A stretch of DNA of 64,000 nucleotides from Dethiobacter sp. (GTDB lineage Bacteria; Bacillota; Dethiobacteria; Dethiobacterales; Dethiobacteraceae): positions 1 to 64,000 of the forward strand of contig JAGXTL010000042.1 of NCBI GenBank assembly GCA_018333635.1. Direction: 5' to 3'. Shown piece by piece: positions 9,982 to 18,740 of this stretch (the stretch's first letter is position 1; the number at the start of each line of letters is the position of its first letter). The notes beneath the pieces are model-generated. The model worked only from the letters and a program-made list of their open reading frames with translations, searched no databases and was not told where the DNA came from. The position numbers were made by a program, and so were the translations under genes.

Positions 9982-11535
9982 TTATTCTAGTTTAAGTCCC
10001 ATCGTTTCCGGCTTAAAGATGCGTTCATCCATCACTTTGAGATGAGGGCTGATAATGGGTTTGAAATCCATAAGGCTTAGAATGTCGCGCTGCAGATCTG
10101 CCCCCGGTGCGATTTCTTCCAAGACGAGACCTTCCTTGCCAAGGCAGAAGACAGCTCTTTCAGTAACATAGAGGACTTTTTTGCCATGTTCTTGCGCGTA
10201 CTCACCGCTAAATGTCACATGCTCCACTAGAGGAACGAACTTTTTGTGCGTGCCTTCCTGGGTGATGTGCAGTTTGGCGTCGGCAATGTCAATTTTCAGC
10301 TCGCAGGCGGTAAAAGTGCCGCAGAAAACTACTTTTTTTGCGTTTTGCGTGATATTGATAAACCCACCTGCGCCAGGCACCTTGGGGCCAAATTTGCTGA
10401 CGTTGACGTTACCCATGCTGTCGCATTGCGCAAGACCGAGGAAGGCCACGTCCAAACCGCCGCCGTCGTAAAAATCGAACATGTAGCCTTGGTCGATAAT
10501 TGCGTCGGGATTTGTTGCACAGCCAAAGCTCAAGCCTCCCGCAGGCACCCCGCCCACTGGACCGCTCTCGACGGTAAGACGCAAGTGATTGCCTATCCCC
10601 TCCTCATTAGCCACTAATGCTACGCCTTCCGGCATGCCTATGCCAAGATTGGTAATAGCCATCGGCACTAACTCCATGGCTGCGCGTCGGGCAATAACTT
10701 TGCGTTCATCTAAAGGCAATGTTTTTAGAGAGCGCATCGGCAATTTAATCTCGCCGCAATAAGCTGGATTGTATTGTTCGGCAAAAGTCTGCATATGGTT
10801 TTCGCTCTTAGCTACCACAACGGCATCTACTAATATGCCGGGTATCTTTACTAAGCGCGGGTCAAGCGTTCCTTTGGCTACAACCCTTTCGACCTGCACG
10901 ATGACTAAGCCACCCGAGTTGCGCGCTGCCTGGGCGATGGAGAGAACCTCAAGAGTCACTGCTTCTCTATGCATGGTGGTGTTGCCGTCTTCATCGGCGT
11001 AGGTGCCTCTGATTAGCGCTACGTCGATTGGGAAGGCCTTGTAGAACAAGTATTCTTTGCCGTGGAGATGAATCAACTCCACCACATCTTCAGTAGTGAC
11101 GCTGTTCAGTTTGCCACCTTGACGGCGAGGGTCAACAAAGGTCTTCAGGCCGACATGGGTAATGGTGCCGGGTTTACCGGCGGCGATATCGCGGAACATG
11201 TGACAGATAACACCTTGCGGCAAGTTGTATGCTTTAATCTTGTTCTCTACGGCCAACCTGCCAAGTTTGGGAGCAAGACCCCAATGGCCGCCGATGACTT
11301 TTGCCACTAGGCCTATATGGCCAAGATGATTCGTGCCTTTTTCTTTGCCGTCTCCCTGTCCGGCAGCATAGACAAGGGTTATGTTCTGAGGGTGGTTCTC
11401 CATGATGAAACGTTGCTCAATGGCAATAGTCAATTCTTCAGGATGGCAGTTACCGACAAACCCACCGCAGGCGATTGTGGCGCCATCACGAATCTTCGCT
11501 ACAGCTTCCTTGGCTGTCATCACTTTTGACTGCAT
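9982..11535 (-). CDS. Family I CoA-transferase (acetate/propionate CoA-transferase-like)
   Basis: Fused two-domain CoA-transferase of 517 residues that moves CoA between acyl-CoAs and short-chain acids such as acetate. The N-terminal half starts [20 protein letters not shown]. The C-terminal half contains [15 protein letters not shown], whose Glu is the expected covalent CoA-ester residue, and [20 protein letters not shown], as in propionate/acetate CoA-transferases of clostridia. It is first in an apparent two-gene operon with the SDR. Substrate is not determinable from sequence alone. Confidence 0.9.
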   Translation of the reverse strand: MQSKVMTAKEAVAKIRDGATIACGGFVGNCHPEELTIAIEQRFIMENHPQNITLVYAAGQGDGKEKGTNHLGHIGLVAKVIGGHWGLAPKLGRLAVENKIKAYNLPQGVICHMFRDIAAGKPGTITHVGLKTFVDPRRQGGKLNSVTTEDVVELIHLHGKEYLFYKAFPIDVALIRGTYADEDGNTTMHREAVTLEVLSIAQAARNSGGLVIVQVERVVAKGTLDPRLVKIPGILVDAVVVAKSENHMQTFAEQYNPAYCGEIKLPMRSLKTLPLDERKVIARRAAMELVPMAITNLGIGMPEGVALVANEEGIGNHLRLTVESGPVGGVPAGGLSFGCATNPDAIIDQGYMFDFYDGGGLDVAFLGLAQCDSMGNVNVSKFGPKVPGAGGFINITQNAKKVVFCGTFTACELKIDIADAKLHITQEGTHKKFVPLVEHVTFSGEYAQEHGKKVLYVTERAVFCLGKEGLVLEEIAPGADLQRDILSLMDFKPIISPHLKVMDERIFKPETMGLKLE

Positions 11536-11762
11536 TTACCGTTTCCTCCCCTTATATTAATTTGACTTTGACGTCGCTTAAATTAGCAGTGATATTATTA
11601 GTTAACTATCGACTCTCCGGCACAATAATCCGCACTTACTGTTGAGTATTCGCCGTGTGGATGCGCTTTCCTGCCCTTATATTCGCCACACCTCTGCCCT
11701 GTAAAAACTGCCCTGAAAGGACTCGTTGGAATTGGAGAAATAGCCGTTTCCCATAAAAATTT

Positions 11763-11800
11763 TCCCCTCTCCCTCTGGGAGAGGGTTAGGGTGGGGGTTG
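11763..11800. repeat. CCCTAACCCTCTCCC-family palindromic repeat
   Basis: A single copy of the CCCTCTCCCTCTGGGAGAGG hairpin followed by GTTAGGGTG, the same family seen at 22076, 26036, 39545, 43131 and 47567. It lies in the 348-bp gap between the CoA-transferase gene (divergent) and msrA. Apart from this repeat nothing recognisable was seen in the gap. Confidence 0.7.
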
Positions 11801-11883
11801 GATTGCCCTGCTTATTAGGGGCATATGTATCTAATGTGGGCGTAGGGCAAACTAATTAAAACAAAGATGGAGAGATGCCAAGT

Positions 11884-12417
11884 ATGAGTATGTCTGAGGA
11901 AACTAAGGGAAATACAAAAGAAATTTATCTGGCTGGCGGTTGTTTTTGGGGAACTGAAAAATACCTGTCACTTGTCAAAGGGATAGTGAACACAGAAGTG
12001 GGTTATGCAAATGGGACTACTGCAGACCCTACTTATGAAGACGTCTGCCATAAAGGTAGCGGCCATGCAGAAACGGTTAGAGTAAGGTATAACCCGAACG
12101 AAATTAGCTTAGAGTTTATTTTGAGGCTCTTTTACGATATTATCGATCCTTTGGCGATAAACAGACAGGGCAACGATTGTGGGCCACAGTATCGTACAGG
12201 CATCTATTATGCAGATGAGCAGGACGGAGAAATAATTGCAAGTTCTATAAAAGAGCTGCAAAAAGAATATGACAGGCCTGTTATGGTTGAGGTGATGCCA
12301 TTGCAAAACTACTATGCCGCAGAAAAATACCATCAGAAATATTTAGATAAAAACCCGCATGGTTACTGCCATATCGTTAATTCGAAAAAGCAAAATATGC
12401 GCAAGACTATAATTTAA
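11884..12417 (+). CDS. msrA: Peptide methionine sulfoxide reductase MsrA
   Basis: Reduces methionine-S-sulfoxide in oxidised proteins. The catalytic GGCFWGTEK (Cys at about residue 18 of this start) and the family segments GYANG, YEDVCHKGSGHAE, GNDCGPQYRTGIYY and AEKYHQKYL are intact, but no MsrB domain is fused. ATGs at 11875, 11884 and 11890 are in frame. GGAG at 11869 is too close to the first, so 11884 is preferred. The gene appears monocistronic with its own terminator. Confidence 0.95.
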   Translation: MSMSEETKGNTKEIYLAGGCFWGTEKYLSLVKGIVNTEVGYANGTTADPTYEDVCHKGSGHAETVRVRYNPNEISLEFILRLFYDIIDPLAINRQGNDCGPQYRTGIYYADEQDGEIIASSIKELQKEYDRPVMVEVMPLQNYYAAEKYHQKYLDKNPHGYCHIVNSKKQNMRKTII

Positions 12418-12460
12418 GAAATTAGTTACAGTAGAGCGATAATAGAGCAAGCACAAAAAT

Positions 12461-12525
12461 AATGACTCCCGAAACACCCACAGCTTTATACACGATGCTT
12501 GGGGATTAGGGGAGTCATTTTTTTT
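12461..12525 (+). terminator. Terminator after msrA
   Basis: AATGACTCCC at 12461-12470 pairs with GGGGAGTCATT at 12509-12519 and is followed by a run of T. The long loop contains a smaller CACCC...GGG pairing. The T run touches the stop codon of the convergent small gene at 12524. Confidence 0.75.
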
Positions 12526-12844
12526 AGTATGCTTTACTGAAACCAGGCTCGCCGTCATAAAGCCAAAGTTTTTGCGCTGCCGACCAGAGCCAATTTTCGC
12601 TGAGTTTGCTCAGAAAGTAATCTATATCCCGGTCGGTGACTTCCGTGGTGGCGAGAAAACGACAGCGGTACCAATTGACCAGCATTAAATCGGGACTGAC
12701 ATAGCCTGGCCAAACTTTGGTGCCCCGGTTTGAAACAAATTCACACTGGAAATTTTCAAAGTCTGCAAATTGCGGCACGCCATTTTCACTGATGATATAG
12801 ACATCCACACCTATTAGCTTGATGTCTTTAGCTCTTTTATTAAT
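12524..12844 (-). CDS. Stand-alone isocitrate dehydrogenase C-terminal-type domain
   Basis: About 106 residues. The segments KLIGVDVYI, VSNRGTKVWP, NWYRCRFLATTE and LWLYDGEPGFSKA resemble the extra C-terminal domain found fused to Thermus/Rickettsia-type isocitrate dehydrogenases. Here it is a separate small gene 118 bp downstream of a short, 337-residue isocitrate dehydrogenase on the same strand. The conventional GTG start at 12808 would cut into the GVDVYI strand. The open frame continues upstream without ATG/GTG/TTG, and an ATT at 12844 sits 9 bases after a strong AAAAGGGGG, so ATT is proposed as start. Domain assignment rests on remembered motifs and needs a profile search. Confidence 0.6.
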   Translation of the reverse strand: MNKRAKDIKLIGVDVYIISENGVPQFADFENFQCEFVSNRGTKVWPGYVSPDLMLVNWYRCRFLATTEVTDRDIDYFLSKLSENWLWSAAQKLWLYDGEPGFSKAY

Positions 12845-12962
12845 TGTAACCAGCCCCCTTTTCCGTGTCGGTATATATTAGATCCGATTTTCCTGCTAGA
12901 ACAGATTAGTTTCATCGCTATTTAGCCATCGCCTGAGGCATAACGTTTGTCTTGTAGCAAGG

Positions 12963-13976
12963 TCAGTTTTGCTCACGCATTTTGTCCACGATCGCCTGGG
13001 CATAATCATCCGTGCTGGCAGTGCCGCCCACATCGTAGGTGACCCGCTTGCCTTCCGCCAGGACAGCGTTCATTGCCTTATCAATACGTTCGGCAGCTTC
13101 AGTCTCTCCCAGCCAGCGCAGCATCATAATGCCGGAAGCTAAGACAGCGGAAGGGTTAACTTTTTTCAGGCCGGCGTATTTGGGGGCCGAACCGTGGACT
13201 GCCTCAAAGATAGCGCAGTTGTCACCGATATTAGCCCCGGGGGCAAAGCCAAGTCCGCCTACCATTCCGGCACAAAGGTCGGTCATGATGTCACCGTATA
13301 GGTTGGGCAAGACAAGACAATCGAACTGGGCCGGGTTGCGCACCAGTTGCATAGCACAGTTGTCCACGATAATATCGTCTGTTTCGATTCCAGGGTATTT
13401 TTTAGCCGCCTCGCGGAAAGCGTCCAAAAAGAGTCCGTCAGTCATTTTCATGATATTGGCTTTATGCACACAGACTACCTTCTTGCGTCCGTGGGCTATG
13501 GCCCAGCGGAAAGCGAAGTCGGCGATACGGTACGACCCCGGCCAGGTAATCACCTTCAGGCACTGAGCCACTTCACTCGAAACCATGTGCTCAATGGCGG
13601 CGTACGTATCTTCCGTATTTTCACGGAAAACAAGGATATCTATATTGTTCCAAGGTCTCTTTAGCGCTGGGACAGAGAGAGCCGGACGCACATTTGCATA
13701 AAGGTCGAATACTTTGCGCAGCGTAACATTGGCGCTTTTATGGCCCGTCCCAATAGGTGTGGTGGTCGGTCCCTTCAAGGCGACCCTGTTTTTGGCAACA
13801 GACTGGATAGTCTTATCCGGCAGAAGCGTGCCGAATTTTTCCAGGCAGTCCAGGCCGATTTCTTCGTACTCCCACCTAATATCCACGCCGCTGGCGTCGA
13901 TGACCGTTCTGACCGCTTCACAGATTTCCGGACCGGTTCCTTCACCGGGGATAAGTGTAACTACATGCTTTGACAT
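12963..13976 (-). CDS. Isocitrate/isopropylmalate dehydrogenase family, probably isocitrate dehydrogenase
   Basis: Beta-decarboxylating dehydrogenase of 337 residues that would oxidise isocitrate to 2-oxoglutarate. Visible motifs are TLIPGEGTGPEI at the N-terminus, substrate-binding VFRENTEDTYAAIEH (about 112-126), the NLYGDIMTDLCAGMVGGLG metal-binding segment (about 223-241) and the cofactor region AVHGSAPKYAG. The Glu-rich RENTED segment and SANVTLRK fit isocitrate rather than isopropylmalate, and no leu genes are near. Homoisocitrate-type activity is possible. The downstream small gene may supply the missing C-terminal domain of longer homologues. Confidence 0.85.
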   Translation of the reverse strand: MSKHVVTLIPGEGTGPEICEAVRTVIDASGVDIRWEYEEIGLDCLEKFGTLLPDKTIQSVAKNRVALKGPTTTPIGTGHKSANVTLRKVFDLYANVRPALSVPALKRPWNNIDILVFRENTEDTYAAIEHMVSSEVAQCLKVITWPGSYRIADFAFRWAIAHGRKKVVCVHKANIMKMTDGLFLDAFREAAKKYPGIETDDIIVDNCAMQLVRNPAQFDCLVLPNLYGDIMTDLCAGMVGGLGFAPGANIGDNCAIFEAVHGSAPKYAGLKKVNPSAVLASGIMMLRWLGETEAAERIDKAMNAVLAEGKRVTYDVGGTASTDDYAQAIVDKMREQN

Positions 13977-14264
13977 CGGAGGCCTCCTTGGAAAAAGATT
14001 AAGCCCGTTTGGGCGAGTGTTAGCTCTTATGTTTACGAAAACGTTATTTTCGACATCAAAAGAGAGAAATCCTGTTTCATTCTAACAGATTTTGAGCCGA
14101 TTGAAAACCCCGAAACTATTTTTGTCAGCAGTCGTAGACAGGAGCCTTGCCTTGAGAGCGGAAGGGAGGCTCAGTAAGAGTGTTTTTCTAAGACATAAGC
14201 AAAGGATTTATCAATTTGATGTCGAAGTAAGAGAGCATATATAGTTATAAGGTGCGTGATTGCT

Positions 14265-14978
14265 ATGAGTGAGAGATTCTATAAGGATGTACTTGATCAC
14301 TCTCCCATCGGATATGCTTATTACAGGGTGCTTTGCGATGAGGACTGTATGCCTTATGACTATGAGTTGATTGACGCTAATCTTGCCTTTGCAAAAATGA
14401 TGGGCCTAGCCCTTGGTGAGATAGTTGGTAAAAAAGCTGCAGAGGCTTTGCCGTCAATGTGGGGAGGAAAGTCCGAGTTGTCTTTATGCTGTGAAGAAAT
14501 AGCCATACAGGGCGGCGGCAGTATAGAGTTTGAACATTATTTTGAACCGCTTGGCAGATGGTATAAAATAAATCTGTTTTCTCCGGCGAAAAGTCATATT
14601 GTGACATACTTCACTGATATTGCGCATCAGATGAGAATTCTGGAAGAGCAAATCACCTTGAATACATTCTTTAACGATATTGTGATAGAACTGGATGAAA
14701 ATTTCAGATATATCAATTACAATCCCAGCAAGAAATATGATTTTCAGCAGAGACAAAAAATTATCGGCAAAACAATTCGTGAAGTCTATGGCTTGGAATT
14801 TGCTACGTTGCTTGAGAGTGTAAAACAGCGTTGGCGTCAGGGAAAATGGAGAGTTTCATTCACAAGTCGCCGATGCCTGGTATTGACAGGTGGTTTCGCA
14901 CAAATATTATTTACAGGACTGACTGCTTCAATCAAAAGAAATATATACTTGTCACAAGAGATATCACCGAAAAGGTAG
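14265..14978 (+). CDS. N-terminal PAS part of a frameshifted signalling protein
   Basis: The product has one full PAS domain (about residues 8-130, with SPIGYAYYRV and YFTDI) and the start of a second (NTFFNDIVIELDENFRYINYN). The reading frame then passes a GGGAAAATGG run at 14841-14850 and ends in unrelated residues by 14978. In the overlapping frame the second PAS continues as MESFIHKSPMPGIDRWFRTN and runs on into the GGDEF/HD-GYP gene. One missing A in the run at 14843-14846 would explain both. Start is ATG 14265, 10 bases after AAGGTG. Confidence 0.7.
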   Translation: MSERFYKDVLDHSPIGYAYYRVLCDEDCMPYDYELIDANLAFAKMMGLALGEIVGKKAAEALPSMWGGKSELSLCCEEIAIQGGGSIEFEHYFEPLGRWYKINLFSPAKSHIVTYFTDIAHQMRILEEQITLNTFFNDIVIELDENFRYINYNPSKKYDFQQRQKIIGKTIREVYGLEFATLLESVKQRWRQGKWRVSFTSRRCLVLTGGFAQILFTGLTASIKRNIYLSQEISPKR

Positions 14979-16426
14979 AAGCTGAAAGGGCAGTATATAC
15001 AGAGAAGGAAAGGCTGCGGGTTACATTGCAGTCGATCGGTGACGCTGTAATAGCTACTGATAAAAGCGGTTCGATTATCAGTTTAAATCCCATAGCTGAA
15101 CAGTTAACCGGCTGGTCTGAACAGGAGGCCAAAGGAAAAAATGCGCAGGAAGTTTTTCATATCATCAGTGAAAAAACAAGAGAAGTATGTGAAGACCCTG
15201 TGCAAAAAGTGCTTGATTCAGGAAATATTATCGGTCTGGCAAACCACACCGCGCTAATTTCCAAAGACGGCACGGAGAGGCCTATCGCCGATAGTGCAGC
15301 ACCGATTAAAGATGAGGCTGGCGTAATTCATGGTGCCGTTCTGGTTTTCAGGGATGTGACAGGTGAAAAACTCAGGCATGAAGAAATTGAATATCTCAGT
15401 TATCATGACAGCTTAACGGGGCTATACAATCGCAGGTTTTTCGAGGAAGAATTAAACAGGATGGATGTGGAAAGGAATCTGCCAATTACACTGATTATTG
15501 GCGATGTAAACGGGTTAAAATTAATTAATGACGCGTTTGGCCATCTCGTGGGGGACAGGCTTTTGCAGAAAGCAGCGGTAGCCATAAAACAGGCTTGCCG
15601 TGTTGATGATATCGTTGCGCGCTGGGGTGGTGACGAATTCGTGATTATTCTGCCTAAGACCAACCAAAAAAGCGCCGTAGAACTTATGCAAAGAATTAGA
15701 AACTCATGTACTGAGGCGGAAATAGAAGCAATTAAGCTTTCTATTTCATTGGGTTATGAAACAAAAGAGAAAGCAGATGAATATATCTCAGATGTGCTTA
15801 AATCCGCCGAAAGAAATATGTATAAGAATAAACTGCAAGAAAGCCAGAGCATGGTAGGAAGCGCAATCAAAGTAATTCACAGTACTCTGTTCGAAAAGAA
15901 TCAAAGGGAAGCCGAGCACTCCAGAAGAGTGGCAAAGATAAGCAAAAATATAGCAAAGGCGATGGGGTTGCCGGAAGCGAAAGTAAATGAGATGGAAACG
16001 ATCGGATTGATGCATGATATCGGCAAAATCGCTATTGCGGAAACAATTCTAGAGAAGACCGGCGAACTGACTGAGGAAGAATGGACGGAAATTCACCGGC
16101 ATCCGGAGGTTGGCTACAGGATACTTAGCACTTCAAATGATACAGTTGAAATTGCTCGATATGTTTTAGCCCACCATGAACATTTTGATGGCAGCGGATA
16201 TCCCTCGCATATTAAAGGGGAAGATATTCCATTACAGGCTAGAATTCTTGCTGTGGCAGACGCATTTGATGCTCTAACAAGCAAAAGGGTCCACAGAGCT
16301 GCTTATTCCTTACCTTATGCAATAAAAGTATTGCAAAATAATGCGGGAAAGCAATTTGACCCAGAAGTGGTTAAAATTTTTATTGAAAAAGTATTGACTG
16401 ACTCGGACGGAATGGAAAGTAAATAG
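14831..16426 (+). CDS. PAS-GGDEF-HD-GYP cyclic-di-GMP turnover protein (5' part in other frame)
   Basis: Contains the end of one PAS, a further PAS (about residues 60-165), a GGDEF domain with RWGGDEF and an upstream RVDD that fits the inhibitory I-site (RxxD five residues before), and an HD-GYP domain with HDIGK and HHEHFDGSGYP. Both cyclase and phosphodiesterase signatures are intact, so the protein could make and break c-di-GMP. The first codons (TTG at 14831) are probably not a genuine start; the natural protein most likely begins at 14265. Treat the two entries as one gene split by a one-base frameshift, sequencing error or phase-variable run. Confidence 0.85.
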   Translation: MASGKMESFIHKSPMPGIDRWFRTNIIYRTDCFNQKKYILVTRDITEKVEAERAVYTEKERLRVTLQSIGDAVIATDKSGSIISLNPIAEQLTGWSEQEAKGKNAQEVFHIISEKTREVCEDPVQKVLDSGNIIGLANHTALISKDGTERPIADSAAPIKDEAGVIHGAVLVFRDVTGEKLRHEEIEYLSYHDSLTGLYNRRFFEEELNRMDVERNLPITLIIGDVNGLKLINDAFGHLVGDRLLQKAAVAIKQACRVDDIVARWGGDEFVIILPKTNQKSAVELMQRIRNSCTEAEIEAIKLSISLGYETKEKADEYISDVLKSAERNMYKNKLQESQSMVGSAIKVIHSTLFEKNQREAEHSRRVAKISKNIAKAMGLPEAKVNEMETIGLMHDIGKIAIAETILEKTGELTEEEWTEIHRHPEVGYRILSTSNDTVEIARYVLAHHEHFDGSGYPSHIKGEDIPLQARILAVADAFDALTSKRVHRAAYSLPYAIKVLQNNAGKQFDPEVVKIFIEKVLTDSDGMESK

Positions 16427-16518
16427 AGAGGATTTTTTGGTGTAAGATGTTAATGCTAATTTAAGCGGAGATGTTGGAAAAAACTAGCTAAAATTTGGAC
16501 AAAGGAGGGCGTCTTTTA

Positions 16519-16773
16519 ATGGATGGAAAATATTGCCAGGTAGTAATAGTTGAATTGCCTCAGCGGGAGGAACAAGCTCCTAAGGTGCAGGATGTCTTTA
16601 CTAAATACGGAACGTGCATCTTAACAAGACAAGGTGTGCATGACCTAAACAATAACATGGGAGTCATCACGTTGAGCGTTCGGGCCGAAGATGAATACAT
16701 GGATGAATTCTCCAAAGAATTGTCGGCTATACCGGGAGTCCGTGTCAATGTGGTAAAAACGGGATGCTATTAA
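16519..16773 (+). CDS. TM1266-like small regulator, ACT/NikR-C-like fold
   Basis: An 84-residue protein with the pattern VVIVELPQREEQAPKVQDVF ... GVITLSVRAEDEYMDEFSKEL ... GVRVNVV. This resembles the TM1266 family (iron-only hydrogenase system putative regulator), which folds like the NikR C-terminal/ACT domain. No hydrogenase maturation genes are visible nearby, so the assignment to that system is tentative. Start is ATG 16519, placed by AAAGGAGGG 11 bases upstream. It is followed by a strong terminator. Confidence 0.6.
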   Translation: MDGKYCQVVIVELPQREEQAPKVQDVFTKYGTCILTRQGVHDLNNNMGVITLSVRAEDEYMDEFSKELSAIPGVRVNVVKTGCY

Positions 16774-16821
16774 TGATTAGCTGAATTAACTTTGCTTCGT
16801 TAGTTATTTTGTTGTGACTAT

Positions 16822-16856
16822 AAAAAACGGCTCCCTCAATGGAGCCGTTTTTTTTG
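16822..16856 (+). terminator. Rho-independent terminator
   Basis: AACGGCTCC pairs with GGAGCCGTT around a six-base loop, followed by eight T. It ends the transcript of the small regulator at 16519. Confidence 0.9.
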
Positions 16857-16904
16857 GTGTACAACCTACAGGCGGACAGGTGATTTGTCCCACTCGTCCA
16901 CGCG

Positions 16905-16950
16905 ACCACCCCGCCCTTGCGGGCACCCCTCCAGGGGAGGGGAATTTTTG
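16905..16950. repeat. CCACCCC...GGGGAGGGGAATTT intergenic repeat, copy 1
   Basis: CCACCCCGCCCTTGCGGGCA, then CCCCTCCAGGGGAGGGGAAT, forming small palindromes. A related copy sits at 39711-39753 just before ygiQ. No gene is supported between 16774 and 17207. Confidence 0.65.
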
Positions 16951-16952
16951 TA

Positions 16953-17116
16953 CCAGGAAATTATATCGCTTCCAACGTAATGGGGGTGCCGCAGGGCGAC
17001 TCCTTTTCGGGCGGGTTTGAAACCCGCCCCTACCAAAAGGTGCTCAGGGTTTGCAGATCCGCCGAAGGGGCGGCAGCCCGTAGGGGCGGGTTTCAAACCC
17101 GCCCTGCAAGATGCGT
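16953..17116 (+). repeat. About 165-bp interspersed repeat with two GGGCGGGTTT palindromes, copy 1
   Basis: The block begins AGGAAATTATATCG, holds GGGCGGGTTTGAAACCCGCC, a spacer with CCCCTACCAAAAG, a second palindrome in the opposite arrangement, and ends CCTGCAAGATGCGTCAG. The same order is found inverted at 45049-45222, with about 50 bp of different sequence between the left edge and the first palindrome. No coding capacity is evident; it resembles a small non-autonomous element or REP-like composite. Confidence 0.75.
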
Positions 17117-17207
17117 CAGTTGATAGAAAAATCGAAGCGTTTTTTTTGGAGAAATGTGCTTATCGATTCGATTGGCTATCATCATGCTGCCGCTAAAAAT
17201 GGCTTTT

Positions 17208-18695
17208 TTATAAAATTACTTTGTTATCGCTTTCATAGGAGATGTCTGCTTTATCGACACCTTTTTCCAAAAGGATATTATAGCTTTCCTTAATCATATT
17301 TTTAGTGCCGCACATATAAACTTTATAGCCTTTTAGGTCTGTCATGTTTCTTAATTCCTCAGTAACACGCCCTTTTTTGAGGCTGGTTGTCTTTTCTCTG
17401 GAAACAATTGCTGTATAACTAAACTTATCGTATTGCTCAGCTAAATTGTTAAAATAGTCATGGTATAAGAGATCTTTTTCATACTTTTGACCGGATATAA
17501 GGTGGATGATTTTTGCGTTGGGGTAGTTTAACAAAGCATCTTTTAACATGGCAATGAAGGGTGTTATACCGATACCGTTGGCGATAAAGAGAATTTTTTC
17601 GGCGGAGGGATCCAGGACTAACTCATTTCCCATCGGGCCTTCAAGTTCAACCATATCTCCAATATTAAATTCGCTAAATATTTTGTCGGTACCATAACCC
17701 CCCGGGATTTTTTTTACGATTACGCTCAGCTGTCTATTGTTTTCGTTGTATGAGGAAATAGTATATGCTCGAAACGAGCTTGGATTTTCTTGAATTTTTA
17801 CTAAGATGAATTGTCCGGAGCGGTAGTTTACTTCTTTCGGTGATTCAAAAGTAAAAACATATTCGTTTGCATCCTCATTCAATTCTTTTTTAGCGGAGAT
17901 TATTGCCGTTATTTTTTTACGGTCTTCATAGCCCTCTAGAGATGTTCTTTCTTTTAACTTAAGAGCATTGTTTTTAGTTGCAAGCGATAAAGCGCCGGCG
18001 GGGCAGTGTTCTACACATGTGGAACACTTGATGCAATTTGCATCATTAAACTGATTGAGATCAGAGAACTCTAAGAAGGGTTGTAACTGGAATGGGCAAA
18101 CGCGGGAGCATTTGCCGCATTTATGACATTTTTCTAATGCTGAGATAGTTATTTTTCTCTCGGTTTTTTCAGTAATCCCCAGCGTTTTGCCTAACTTATG
18201 GGATAGCTTTTGCATGGAACCCATAGGGCAGAATTGACACCAGATCCGTGGCGTAATGAAAACCGCTAAAAGGCCACCGACTATTAATACCATAAGAAAA
18301 GTGTTGGCGAATAAAAGTCCCAACCTATCCAAGAAATCATATGCGCCCCAGTTTTGAAAGACATTTAATACTCTTCTCATAAAATTAAACATAAAAAAAA
18401 TAAAAAAGCCGACAATCATCAACTTAGATGTTAAGAAGCTGGGGATTTTGGCATTTTTACTTATGGGCAAGATGTTATCAAATAAGCTGCCATGCGGACA
18501 GTATTTTCCACACCAAGATCTGCCCGTAAAGAATCCGGTAGTAATCAGCCCAGCCATAATAAAAGGCACAATTAAACCCAGTTTAGGTTCCCACAAACCG
18601 CCGATAGCAACAAGCACAGTAATTAACCAGCCAAATTTTCTGATTAAGCTAAAAGTTCGCTTTGCTTTAATATTGTAGTTTTTTTGCGTAGCCAC
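17208..18695 (-). CDS. Membrane polyferredoxin fused to a ferredoxin-NAD(P) reductase-like domain
   Basis: About 495 residues. The N-terminal half is NapH/NosR-like: several membrane helices with WCGKYCPHG and WCQFCPMGS, then two [4Fe-4S] motifs, CHKCGKCSRVCP and CIKCSTCVEHCP (about 190-240). The C-terminal half is an FNR-type module with FAD-binding RAYTISS and NAD(P)-binding GIGITPF. It probably passes electrons between NAD(P)H and a membrane or extracytoplasmic partner. GTG codons at 18704 and 18695 are possible; AAGGGG lies 8 bases before 18695, so that is preferred. A CsoR/CstR-type operator covers the promoter, suggesting control by copper or reactive sulfur. Confidence 0.85.
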   Translation of the reverse strand: MATQKNYNIKAKRTFSLIRKFGWLITVLVAIGGLWEPKLGLIVPFIMAGLITTGFFTGRSWCGKYCPHGSLFDNILPISKNAKIPSFLTSKLMIVGFFIFFMFNFMRRVLNVFQNWGAYDFLDRLGLLFANTFLMVLIVGGLLAVFITPRIWCQFCPMGSMQKLSHKLGKTLGITEKTERKITISALEKCHKCGKCSRVCPFQLQPFLEFSDLNQFNDANCIKCSTCVEHCPAGALSLATKNNALKLKERTSLEGYEDRKKITAIISAKKELNEDANEYVFTFESPKEVNYRSGQFILVKIQENPSSFRAYTISSYNENNRQLSVIVKKIPGGYGTDKIFSEFNIGDMVELEGPMGNELVLDPSAEKILFIANGIGITPFIAMLKDALLNYPNAKIIHLISGQKYEKDLLYHDYFNNLAEQYDKFSYTAIVSREKTTSLKKGRVTEELRNMTDLKGYKVYMCGTKNMIKESYNILLEKGVDKADISYESDNKVIL

Positions 18696-18716
18696 AGACA
18701 ACACCCCTTAATCAAC

Positions 18717-18740
18717 ATTATACCCCTTGGGGGTATGTCA
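18717..18740 (-). promoter_or_regulatory. CsoR/CstR-type operator overlapping the -10 box
   Basis: ATACCCCTTGGGGGTAT at 18720-18736 is a perfect 7-3-7 palindrome matching the G/C-tract operators of CsoR-family repressors (CsoR for Cu(I), CstR for persulfides). On the minus strand it is joined to TATAAT (18723-18718), about 25 bp before the GTG start. Binding there would block the -10. No csoR or cstR gene is in the window. Confidence 0.7.

Noticed and set aside
16814-17123. Several overlapping frames in the GC-rich repeats
   Set aside because: Palindromic repeat DNA is open in several frames at once; none has a start signal or family match.
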